A stretch of DNA of 64,000 nucleotides, taken from contig NC_008553.1 in NCBI RefSeq assembly GCF_000014945.1, positions 620,001 through 684,000 on the forward strand, written 5' to 3'. Shown here piece after piece: positions 56,801 to 64,000 of this stretch. Within the stretch, counting starts at the first letter, position 1. Each line of letters begins with the position of its first letter. A program made the position numbers and the translations under genes. This DNA comes from Methanothrix thermoacetophila PT. Lineage in GTDB: Archaea > Halobacteriota > Methanosarcinia > Methanotrichales > Methanotrichaceae. Below the pieces are notes generated by a model. The model was not told the origin of the DNA. It saw only the letters and a program-made list of their open reading frames with translations, and searched no databases.

Positions 56801-57982
56801 GAAAACAAGGATTGAAACTATATTTCCCTCTCGGGAGACTCGGGAGAATTACAGTCGAAGAGCGAGTTCCAGGAAAACAAGGATTGAAACTGCATCCAGC
56901 GCTTCTGCATCATCAAAGCAATTCGAGTCGAAGAGCGAGTTCCAGGAAAACAAGGATTGAAACACGCTGCCTTCGATATCATGTCGGCGACATGCTTGTG
57001 TCGAAGAGCGAGTTCCAGGAAAACAAGGATTGAAACTACACAGCCCTGAGCCAGCGGGTCTCGGGGGCTGGTCGAAGAGCGAGTTCCAGGAAAACAAGGA
57101 TTGAAACTCGAAAACGTTGTCAGCGTGCCCAGTGAACCTCCAACGTCGAAGAGCGAGTTCCAGGAAAACAAGGATTGAAACACAATTTAGGAAAAAAAAA
57201 AAGTCGAAGAGCGAGTTCCAGGAAAACAAGGATTGAAACCGGACACAATCGGGTGGACAAATCTGCTCATTCAGTTCTGGTCGAAGAGCGAGTTCCAGGA
57301 AAACAAGGATTGAAACTATGAATCGGATGCGCGACGCGATAGCATCGCTATCTGGTCGAAGAGCGAGTTCCAGGAAAACAAGGATTGAAACATCATACAG
57401 ACGTGTTGCGTGTTGATTACAGAAACAAGGTCGAAGAGCGAGTTCCAGGAAAACAAGGATTGAAACCGCCATTCGAAATTCGTGGCGCGGGGGAGCCCTG
57501 GAGTCGAAGAGCGAGTTCCAGGAAAACAAGGATTGAAACTGTCACACAAAACGCGAAATCAATACCGGTATCTACAAGTCGAAGAGCGAGTTCCAGGAAA
57601 ACAAGGATTGAAACCTGCGTATCTCCACGCACTGCACGGGTTGTCGAAATGTCGAAGAGCGAGTTCCAGGAAAACAAGGATTGAAACCCTCGACAACCTG
57701 ACCGTTCTTCACTACTGCCTGAAGTCGAAGAGCGAGTTCCAGGAAAACAAGGATTGAAACGCCCATATCTCTTCGTGATGCTCCGCGGTCCTGCTGGTCG
57801 AAGAGCGAGTTCCAGGAAAACAAGGATTGAAACAGCAGCATCTTTTTTCACCTCATGATATCATTATGACGTCGAAGAGCGAGTTCCAGGAAAACAAGGA
57901 TTGAAACTTTCTATACTGGGGATGTTGTACTTCCTTGCCTTCCTTGTCGAAGAGCGAGTTCCAGGAAAACAAGGATTGAAAC
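50839..57982 (+). CRISPR. CRISPR array, 98 repeats of 37 bp, 97 spacers
   Basis: I counted 98 repeats that begin GTCGAAGAGCGAGTTC and end AAGGATTGAAAC, all identical as far as I can see, including the last. Spacers are mostly 34-38 bases (average unit 73.3). Outliers are spacer 21 (45), spacer 34 (43), spacer 88 (40) and spacer 87 (21 bases, mostly A). Spacers 43-45 recur as 54-56. The 3' end ATTGAAAC is the canonical 8-base crRNA tag, so transcription runs left to right from the leader beside cas6. The repeat fits the I-B type, and the Cmr module at the other end probably uses the same crRNAs. Confidence 0.98.
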
Positions 57983-57992
57983 GAACGCGCGG

Positions 57993-58265
57993 CTAAGGCG
58001 GCGTCACATCGACCACCTGCCCGGGCCTGTACGCAGGTGTGTGCGACGCGACGACGACCGCGCCGAGTCGGGGGTCAAAAACCGCGATCGCCCCCGCGGG
58101 AGAGCCGTGGAGGCGATGAAGGGCGAGACCGTATCTCCAGATCGGCGCCCGCCCCTCCACGACGACAAGCGCACCCCGCGGGATGGGCGGCAGCGGCGGC
58201 AGCGGTTCATCCGGCGCGATCGGCGACTCGACCCCGATGTGGTAGAAGACAACGCTCTCCATCAA
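57993..58265 (-). CDS. csx3: CRISPR-associated Csx3 (Crn3-type ring nuclease)
   Basis: A 90-residue protein with the Csx3 core RGALVVVEGRAPIWRYGLALHRLH followed by AIAVFDPRLGAVVVASHTP and PGQVVDV. It matches the AF1864 type of Csx3 as I recall it. Csx3 is a manganese-dependent RNase and a ring nuclease that degrades cyclic tetra-adenylate by dimer sandwiching. The gene is far more GC-rich than its neighbours, suggesting separate acquisition. It is the last gene of the cmr operon, overlaps the Can2/Card1-like gene by 4 bases and stops 10 bases from the last repeat. It should switch off Cas10 signalling. Confidence 0.88.
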   Translation of the reverse strand: MMESVVFYHIGVESPIAPDEPLPPLPPIPRGALVVVEGRAPIWRYGLALHRLHGSPAGAIAVFDPRLGAVVVASHTPAYRPGQVVDVTPP

Positions 58266-59476
58266 ACCGCCTGCCGTATGTTGAAGACCTGCGCAACCCT
58301 CGCGTTCAGCCGCACGTCACCTGCGAGGTACATCTGCGCAAGACTGCGAACATCTTCAGGCTTCACAATGTTGCACTCATAGAGCCTCGATCTGTCCTCC
58401 AGATGCTCCTTGATATTACCGGTCTCGGAATCGATCACGTTATCAGAGGTCGTGACAAGATAGGATCGAACACGAAGTGCTCCGAGCTGCTTCCGTATCG
58501 CCTCAATCTTGTACAGCGTATCACTCCCCTCCCTGTCGTGCTCCTGCCCGCCGCTCTTGCACTCCACGATCCTGAGGGACTGATCTGTCATGAACACAAC
58601 ATCCAGATCGTTCTGGAGCTTCTCGTTCTTCATTCCAATCTGCAAACCGAGATGCACATCCCAGACACGATCAAGCCCCCTCAGCAACCCCCATGTGAAG
58701 ACCTCAAGCCAGCCGCCTGTGAGGAACCTGACAGCGTATTTATCCAGGGCGCCTGTGAAGTGCCCACCATCACATGCCAGACCAAAGCTCGAAGCGATCA
58801 TCTCACGCAGATGACCATCGTTCAGAAATAGACCATCTGATTCTGAGATCTTGAGTCCCCTGTACCTGCCCCTCCGCTCTTTCGATATCCTCGATAAATT
58901 CGCGAGAAGCCCGAGAATGGCGCCATTCTGGCTCCTCGCCGCGATCTCTGCTGCAAGACCAAGCCACCTCCTGCTCCGCTCCTCGTTCTCCTGGACCTTG
59001 TCGTAATGGAGCACATCAAACCCATAGCCTGCGAGGAACTCAGCCACAGATATCCTGTGGCTCAGAGGTATGTCCGCTCCACCCGAGAAGTCCAGCGCCC
59101 TCGACTGGTCAGACGCGGAGACATAGATTATCCTGGCATTCTTCTTTTGCCTGAAAAACCCGTATGCTCCTATGCTCATCGGCTTCGTGCCGCCTGTGAT
59201 GTTCACGATCCACTCCGCATCTCTGTATCTCTCATAGACCCCTTTCAGCGCCCTCTCAGTCTCCTCTATTGAGTCACCATCCTCCAGCGGCACGATCTCA
59301 TTTCTTGTTAGGTAATCCTGACCTCCGATCGCAAGGGCTTTCAGGAATCTGTTTGCAGCCTCCCTCCTTTTCATCCCCTCGGTCTCAAGCAGCACGAGGA
59401 GATCCGGCCGCAGCTCGTGAACGCCCAGCAGGTTCGGAACATGCTGCTCGCTGATAAGACAGAGCATCGCTTTCAT
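58262..59476 (-). CDS. CARF-nuclease effector (Can2/Card1-like, DUF1887 type)
   Basis: A 404-residue type III accessory. The N-terminal CARF half (to about 160) has LLVLLETEGMKRREA and the ligand-loop motif VNITGGTKPMSIGAYGFF. The C-terminal PD-(D/E)xK nuclease contains LQNDLDVVFMTDQSLRIVECKSGG, with the Asp, Glu and Lys of the active site in place. Card1/Can2 proteins cut single- or double-stranded DNA (and RNA) when bound to cyclic tetra-adenylate. It is 4 bases after cmr6 and overlaps csx3 by 4 bases, so effector and ring nuclease are co-expressed with the complex that makes their signal. Csx1/Csm6 is excluded because no HEPN motif is visible. Confidence 0.88.
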   Translation of the reverse strand: MKAMLCLISEQHVPNLLGVHELRPDLLVLLETEGMKRREAANRFLKALAIGGQDYLTRNEIVPLEDGDSIEETERALKGVYERYRDAEWIVNITGGTKPMSIGAYGFFRQKKNARIIYVSASDQSRALDFSGGADIPLSHRISVAEFLAGYGFDVLHYDKVQENEERSRRWLGLAAEIAARSQNGAILGLLANLSRISKERRGRYRGLKISESDGLFLNDGHLREMIASSFGLACDGGHFTGALDKYAVRFLTGGWLEVFTWGLLRGLDRVWDVHLGLQIGMKNEKLQNDLDVVFMTDQSLRIVECKSGGQEHDREGSDTLYKIEAIRKQLGALRVRSYLVTTSDNVIDSETGNIKEHLEDRSRLYECNIVKPEDVRSLAQMYLAGDVRLNARVAQVFNIRQAV

Positions 59477-59480
59477 CCTT

Positions 59481-60512
59481 TCATCTCCAGGCCTTGTAAC
59501 GATCCAGAGTCTTTCGCATGCTCTTTGAGGGCGCGTCTTCCCAGAGATTCATGCATTGGTATATCTGCATGATCTCCTGCCGGACCATCCCTTTGAGCTC
59601 ATCATTCTCGATCGCATTCCACCTGTCAGCGAGCACTTTTGGGCACTCTTTAGCGAAATCCTCCACGCTCTTTCCCATTTCTTCGGCGAGCTTCTCCAGC
59701 CACTCGCGCCCCGGTGTCATGGGCTCTGGCGCCGCTTCCTCTGGGGTCTCTGCTTCGATGCAGGCGAACCTGCCGTATCCGACTGCGGTCTTTGCGCCCG
59801 CGCCGATCTCCTGCAGCGCCTCTTTGAGCCATCCGATCACCTTCTCGCAGTCCTGAGTGGCTTCTTTTCTCGGAATCACCCCAAAGAGGAACTCCTGGCC
59901 CTCAGCGACAGCGAGGAACGGTATCGGCACAGGGCTGTGCCAGTCAGCAGGCCAGCCCTCTGGAGGTTTATCACCTCTGTAGTACGGCCCGTAGTGAGGC
60001 GTCATTATCTCCGCCTTCAGCTCCACAGGTCTGACCGGCAGGGCGTCCAGGAAGATAACGGATCCCACACTGCCTGCGCCATCCGGTCCGAAGATCCTGC
60101 GGATCTCCCCGTTGTCCAGATTCCTCCACAGCCGCGCCCAGCCCCTCACAATTCCCTTAACAGATGAGCCAGGAAGGTACGGGATGCCGAGCGTGTGGTG
60201 CCACGCGAAGCCGTTCTCCACAGGATGGCTCCTCCCGAGGCCTGTGACGAACGGCGCGGTGGTCCTGAAGAGCATGGCCTTTCCGCCCGAATTTGAGATC
60301 AGGGAGATCACACGCTCCTTGATCTCCCTGAGGAGAGCCTCATCTCCCACATTCCTCACAACAGTCCTGATCCACTCCTTCTTGCCGTTATCCCCCAGGC
60401 TGTTGAAATCATCGTTCCACATGTCGCAGAACTTGTCGTACCAGAGCCCTGCGTTTCCTTCTACACACTTGGGCTCAGAGATGGTTCTGTAAAGAGGCAG
60501 TGGCATGATCAC
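59481..60512 (-). CDS. cmr6: Type III-B Cmr6
   Basis: A 343-residue RAMP protein capping the Cmr backbone at the crRNA 3' side. The motif LFRTTAPFVTGLGRSHPVENGFAWHHTLGIPYLPGSSVKGIVRGWAR holds the RAMP glycine loop. The region EIGAGAKTAVGYGRF is the conserved late G-rich loop. About 80 C-terminal residues after it (from near 265) are helical and acidic, longer than many Cmr6. Start overlaps cmr5 by 4 bases. Confidence 0.94.
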   Translation of the reverse strand: MIMPLPLYRTISEPKCVEGNAGLWYDKFCDMWNDDFNSLGDNGKKEWIRTVVRNVGDEALLREIKERVISLISNSGGKAMLFRTTAPFVTGLGRSHPVENGFAWHHTLGIPYLPGSSVKGIVRGWARLWRNLDNGEIRRIFGPDGAGSVGSVIFLDALPVRPVELKAEIMTPHYGPYYRGDKPPEGWPADWHSPVPIPFLAVAEGQEFLFGVIPRKEATQDCEKVIGWLKEALQEIGAGAKTAVGYGRFACIEAETPEEAAPEPMTPGREWLEKLAEEMGKSVEDFAKECPKVLADRWNAIENDELKGMVRQEIMQIYQCMNLWEDAPSKSMRKTLDRYKAWR

Positions 60513-60910
60513 GCCTCCTTATCCTTCTCCAGGAAGGCCTGGCTGAACTTCTTCAGCCATTCAAGGTACGCCAGCGCCTCAGCCTGGGCGAGAACGTACT
60601 GCTTCTGATCGCCATCAACAATCGCCTTCATCAGATTCTCCTCAGCTGAGTAGATTCTCCTCGTGCGAATCCAGCCCGCGACCAGCTCGTAGAGCTTGTT
60701 ATGGGCTTTTTTGTCGTCACTCATCTCCCCCGCCCTGCCCGCAGCTGCAAGCTCGCCAGCCATCGCCTGGCCCAGGCCGTTCATCACTATGGCAGGAGGC
60801 AGGCGCTCCACATAGCTCCGGAATTTGCCCGCCCAGCTTTCACCCCTGATGGAGTTCACAGCCTCCAGCGCATGTTTCGCACGCTCCTGCTCCAGACTCC
60901 TCTCACTCAT
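60509..60910 (-). CDS. cmr5: Type III-B Cmr5 small subunit
   Basis: A 133-residue all-helical small subunit lining the target groove. Features are LEQERAKHALEAVNSIRGE, YVERLPPAIVMNGLGQAMA and the central NKLYELVAGWIRT, as in the Cmr5 family. Overlaps of 4 bases on both sides place it firmly in the cmr operon. Confidence 0.92.
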   Translation of the reverse strand: MSERSLEQERAKHALEAVNSIRGESWAGKFRSYVERLPPAIVMNGLGQAMAGELAAAGRAGEMSDDKKAHNKLYELVAGWIRTRRIYSAEENLMKAIVDGDQKQYVLAQAEALAYLEWLKKFSQAFLEKDKEA

Positions 60911-61728
60911 CTCCCCTCACCCTGCTCCAGGATCTTCACAGCAAACCACCCCATCCCCACGGTCTCGTTCCCGCCGAGCTGTAGGTAGGGCTTCGTCTCG
61001 AACATAGACTGCACTTTGCCCAGCGCACCATCCTTGCGCTCGAATACCATCGCATACATCAGGGTGTCTGGAGCTAGCGCCTCCTCGTACCAGAGGTTCT
61101 TGCTCTTCTTGTTGTCATCCAGCTTGTTTCTGGCGATCACAGGCAGGCCATAGCTGGCAAACCACCCGAAATCATCATCGCTGATGATCACAAGCTGCCT
61201 CTCGAGCCTGGATGCGGTCTGCTTGTGAGGCACCATCTTCTTCAGAGCATCAATCAGCGCACCATCTATCCCGTTAGATCTCTGGAACTCCCTCTCCTCC
61301 AGGAAGATCTGATTTAGATCGTCGGTGCAGCAGGCTTTACCCCTTTCAACGCTCGCTCCCTCAAATCCATCAGATATGCCGCAGAGCCTCATGTCCCTGC
61401 TCAGCCTCTCCAGGATGTGTGGACAGGTGACCCACCTGTAAGATCCGGTGAGGCTCCTCACCGGAAGGAGGAGAAGCCTGGCGTCGGATACCAGCACATC
61501 TCCCGCCCTGTCCTGGTCGCCGAAAATCGATTCGTCCATCCCTCTCTCTCTGGCAGCGTCCCTCAGCGCGCCTTTCAGACTGGATCCAGCTATTACCGGA
61601 TAGCTGGTCACAGCCTCTCTCGCCACAGGCAGATCCACAAAACCCTCAGACCTGCCTGCTCCTGAATGTATGTGGGTTTCGGCAAGCATGCCGAGCATCA
61701 TGCCTCTCATGATCTCCAACCTCACCAA
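60907..61728 (-). CDS. cmr4: Type III-B backbone nuclease Cmr4
   Basis: A 273-residue RAMP that forms the repeated backbone and cuts target RNA at 6-base intervals. It starts GMMLGMLAETHIHSGAGRSEGFVDLPVAREAVTSYPVIAGSSLKGALRD; the active-site Asp lies in that first loop (EGFVDLPV). The thumb and glycine loop follow, ending LQLGGNETVGMGWFAV. Overlaps cmr5 by 4 and cmr3 by 7 bases. Confidence 0.95.
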   Translation of the reverse strand: MVRLEIMRGMMLGMLAETHIHSGAGRSEGFVDLPVAREAVTSYPVIAGSSLKGALRDAARERGMDESIFGDQDRAGDVLVSDARLLLLPVRSLTGSYRWVTCPHILERLSRDMRLCGISDGFEGASVERGKACCTDDLNQIFLEEREFQRSNGIDGALIDALKKMVPHKQTASRLERQLVIISDDDFGWFASYGLPVIARNKLDDNKKSKNLWYEEALAPDTLMYAMVFERKDGALGKVQSMFETKPYLQLGGNETVGMGWFAVKILEQGEGR

Positions 61729-62798
61729 ATGCCTAGAGCAATCTCTCCAAAACCAAATCCTGTGTACTCTCCTATCCTGCTCACGCTCATAACATCGTTC
61801 AGCTCATCCGCCTCAGCCTCGCAGAACCAGACGGATCCCGGTGGAATGAACGGCTTGAGCTCCACAGGTCTCCTGTTAACAGAATCCCAGCCACCGATGC
61901 GAAGGGCTCGCCCCACGCAGGCTGATACGACCTCCCCAGGAACCCCGGGGATGCTCTCTCCCGGACGGGGCCACCTCCCCAGAAACGCCGGGGTGATATG
62001 CACCAGCGTGAATCTGACCCGTCCGTCGATCGGCCCGATCTCCTGCCTGATCTCAGAGACGCCTTTTCCGGGGCTGAGCATCTCGACACACCCCATCCGC
62101 CCCTCTCCGCCGATGGGCATCACCGCGCCGTCCAGCTTTTCCAGGAGGCCCTCATCGATCCCCTCAACGCCCATGATCAGATGCACTCCGCGCACAAGCC
62201 TGATCCTGTTTATCGAGTAAAGATGCGCTTCCTTAGCTGTTCTTGTATCCCTTTCTCTCTCAAGACCGACAGCGTACTCCGTCCCCCATAACTCCTCCCT
62301 CGGGATCACCCGTCCCTCCGGAACCTCTCCCCTCAATACCTGTTTCAGCTGATCTCCATTTACGTATCCTGACAGCTGCTTCATGCCATCGATTTTCTCC
62401 GCTGTGGGAAGCCTGACCCTTCCAAGATCGCACTCCACCTCCTCCCCGGGACGGAGTAGCCTCATCTCGTACCCGCTGTCGTTCCTCTTCCCGAGTAGGT
62501 TCAGCGGCGCTGGATACAGCATCTCTGGACCGCGATCTCCCTCCCTGCAGAGCAGCGGTCCCCTGAACCTGAGACCAGCCAGATCATACCCATCCCCGAG
62601 CACCCTGCAGATCTCTTCACTCCACTTCCCTTCACGCCAGCCCATGCTCCGGGCGAGGTGCGCCCTTATCGCTCCGACCACAGTGAACGCGCTTGGGGGA
62701 AAGAGCCCCCCAACGTCTGATGTCGCCTCTCCCAAATGGAACGGCCTTCCGTCCCTGAAGAACCAGGAATCCACCGGGGTGATTCTGAGATAAATCAT
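61722..62798 (-). CDS. cmr3: Type III-B Cmr3
   Basis: A 358-residue RAMP that binds the crRNA 5' tag and Cas10. Its start YLRITPVDSWFFRDGRPF is diagnostic, followed by LGEATSDVGGLFPPSAFTVVGAIRAHLARS. The end TGFGFGEIALG is the glycine-rich RAMP loop. Overlaps cas10 by 4 bases upstream and cmr4 by 7 downstream. Confidence 0.95.
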   Translation of the reverse strand: MIYLRITPVDSWFFRDGRPFHLGEATSDVGGLFPPSAFTVVGAIRAHLARSMGWREGKWSEEICRVLGDGYDLAGLRFRGPLLCREGDRGPEMLYPAPLNLLGKRNDSGYEMRLLRPGEEVECDLGRVRLPTAEKIDGMKQLSGYVNGDQLKQVLRGEVPEGRVIPREELWGTEYAVGLERERDTRTAKEAHLYSINRIRLVRGVHLIMGVEGIDEGLLEKLDGAVMPIGGEGRMGCVEMLSPGKGVSEIRQEIGPIDGRVRFTLVHITPAFLGRWPRPGESIPGVPGEVVSACVGRALRIGGWDSVNRRPVELKPFIPPGSVWFCEAEADELNDVMSVSRIGEYTGFGFGEIALGIW

Positions 62799-64000
62799 TC
62801 CTGAACCCCCTTCTGTGACAGGAACTTCACAAGCAGCATGCCATCCGCGCAGATCTCCTTGCCAGTTGCCCGCTCATGCTCAGGGCCCCGGTGCCTCCGG
62901 CTCACAGAAAGAAGATCTCTCACGTATCTCACCGCGCTGTCGCGTACCTCCTCTGTTATCTCAGATCTGTGCTCAAGCGCGTTGAGGTATTCGGCCTGCA
63001 GGAGCGTCTCTATATCCAGACCTCCGAGATGTGAGAGATCGAAGAACATTCCCGGGCTCCATCTCTGCTCGCCGGCGAGCATGAGCAGCAGCTCTCTCGA
63101 CTTGTAGAAGAACGAGCTCGACGCCTCTATGCCGTCAGGTTTCTCTGAGAGATTCTTCGCCAGCCGCTCCAGAACGACCTCGTTCTCTGGAGATACAGCA
63201 CCCTTCCAGGAGCTGACCCATCTGCAGTACCTGCCGCTGCCCTTGAGGACGCTGACAGCCATGCTTCCCCTGCCGTTCTCATCCTTCGCTATATCGTCCA
63301 GGATGGAGTGCGCCTCTCGCATAACAGAGCGGAGCGGCACGCGATGGCTGGCGAAGACCAATCCCGCTGATATGGTCGCCTCCATCCCCTGAGCTTCGAA
63401 CGACTCCGCGAAACTGACAGAGAGCCTGTACGCGCAGCTCATCGCTCTTTCAACAGGCAGCATCGCGAGGACGTCGTCTCCACCCGCGTACACCAGGACT
63501 CCAAGGTTATCGTGCACGACACGCTCAACATCTTTTGCGAAGGATGCAAGAGCTCTGCTCACAGCCTCTCCACTCTCCCTGATCAGCCTCCCCATGTTGT
63601 CCCCGTCCATGAGGAGCATGGCGTAGAATGGAGAGGGTTTCCCTTTTTTATTGTAAAGCTCCTCAAGGCATTCAATAAGCTCTTCCCGCCTTCTCCTCAC
63701 ATCCTCCGGTTCATCCCCATCCTCCGGGGTCATTTTGAGTGGGGTGCTCTTCGGGTTCTTCAGGGAGGTGGTGTGGTAGAAGTTCGCATCGATCTCCAGG
63801 AACAGGTCTTTCCTTCCGAAGATCTGCTCTGCAACACCCTTTCTCTGTATGTGCTCCGCATAGCTAAACGCCTTTTTCGCGTAGTCGTTCGCATAATCCC
63901 TCTCAGCTGATTCAATTACAGCACTGAGCCATGGTATCGCTGCCACGTAGAGCGTGGAGGGCCAGCGATCCGCGGAGACCTCCCATCCTATGGCATCCTC
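62795..64000 (-). CDS. cas10: Cas10/Cmr2, type III-B signature subunit (N-terminus beyond window)
   Basis: The last 402 codons of Cas10. The frame is open to the window edge, so the HD domain and first palm are not visible. The second palm shows LLMDGDNMGRLI and the cyclase motif LVYAGGDDVLAML (GGDD), so synthesis of cyclic oligoadenylate from ATP upon target RNA binding should be possible. The helical C-terminal domain follows and ends LVKFLSQKGVQE. It is the most upstream visible gene of the reverse operon. A cmr1 gene is not seen and may lie beyond the edge. Confidence 0.95.
   Translation of the reverse strand, partial: EDAIGWEVSADRWPSTLYVAAIPWLSAVIESAERDYANDYAKKAFSYAEHIQRKGVAEQIFGRKDLFLEIDANFYHTTSLKNPKSTPLKMTPEDGDEPEDVRRRREELIECLEELYNKKGKPSPFYAMLLMDGDNMGRLIRESGEAVSRALASFAKDVERVVHDNLGVLVYAGGDDVLAMLPVERAMSCAYRLSVSFAESFEAQGMEATISAGLVFASHRVPLRSVMREAHSILDDIAKDENGRGSMAVSVLKGSGRYCRWVSSWKGAVSPENEVVLERLAKNLSEKPDGIEASSSFFYKSRELLLMLAGEQRWSPGMFFDLSHLGGLDIETLLQAEYLNALEHRSEITEEVRDSAVRYVRDLLSVSRRHRGPEHERATGKEICADGMLLVKFLSQKGVQE

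Noticed and set aside
50839-57982. Dozens of open frames through the array on both strands, giving repeated peptides such as FNPCFPGTRSST or RRASSRKTRIET
   Set aside because: They are translations of the identical CRISPR repeat in different frames; spacer content between them is unrelated and no ribosome sites recur outside the repeat.
58262-59476. Csx1/Csm6-type HEPN ribonuclease
   Set aside because: No R-x4-6-H HEPN motif near the C-terminus; instead a PD-(D/E)xK nuclease motif is present.

Overview
The window is chromosomal DNA from a methanogenic archaeon. Archaeal information-processing genes are spread through it: membrane LonB protease, both subunits of DNA topoisomerase VI, TiaS, TrmY, CDC48/VAT, Pelota, SecE and a non-discriminating type AspS. 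It also carries MptE of methanopterin synthesis, an archaeal-type riboflavin reductase and the archaeal entry enzyme of aromatic amino acid synthesis. Gene content, moderate GC and several Methanothrix-like secreted proteins suggest Methanothrix (Methanosaeta), probably a thermophilic species. The genus is inferred from recall of families, not from a search.

Layout. 1-8.9 kb: lonB (cut by the left edge), an Lrp-type RAM-domain protein with the topoisomerase VI operon, a CBS/universal stress/amidohydrolase operon, a riboflavin-pathway reductase and a DUF169 protein. 8.9-21.5 kb: a looser region in which housekeeping genes (trmY, tiaS, a flavodoxin-PPOX fusion, an ArsR-like regulator with cdc48) alternate with small secreted proteins, two nuclease-like paralogues, a stand-alone Spo11/Top6A-like protein and long gene-poor stretches. 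Those stretches carry repeats: four copies of a roughly 110-bp dispersed element (the fourth near 38.9 kb), a tandem pair of roughly 104-bp palindromic units inside a larger inverted repeat, and several hairpins. 21.5-42 kb: metabolic and regulatory genes (ADH synthase, FkbM methyltransferase, a CoA-transferase/GNAT fusion, a PstB-PhoU-PhoU operon without the transporter, aspS, mptE, pelota, a ferritin-like protein, HAD, pyrF, a ten-helix sensor kinase, secE, an F390-synthetase-like ligase, glnA).

42.1-64 kb is a composite CRISPR-Cas locus. A forward operon (cas1-cas2-cas4-cas8b-cas7-cas5-cas3-cas6) encodes a complete type I-B system and runs straight into an array of 98 identical 37-bp repeats with 97 spacers. 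The leader and pre-crRNA promoter lie inside the cas6 reading frame. From the other side a tightly overlapped reverse operon (cas10/cmr2-cmr3-cmr4-cmr5-cmr6-Can2/Card1-like-csx3) encodes a type III-B Cmr complex, a CARF-nuclease effector and a Csx3 ring nuclease. It stops only 10 bp from the far end of the array. Cas10 keeps its GGDD cyclase motif and runs off the right edge. The layout suggests that one array and one Cas6 serve both effectors, and that Cas10-made cyclic oligoadenylate switches on the Can2/Card1-like nuclease while Csx3 removes the signal.

The most unusual observations are the many spacers containing long perfect inverted repeats (one resembles a complete terminator hairpin), an internal duplication of three consecutive spacers, the promoter-in-cas6 arrangement, the effector/ring-nuclease pair abutting the array, the Spo11-like protein, and the dispersed 110-bp repeat family, which may be small RNA genes.
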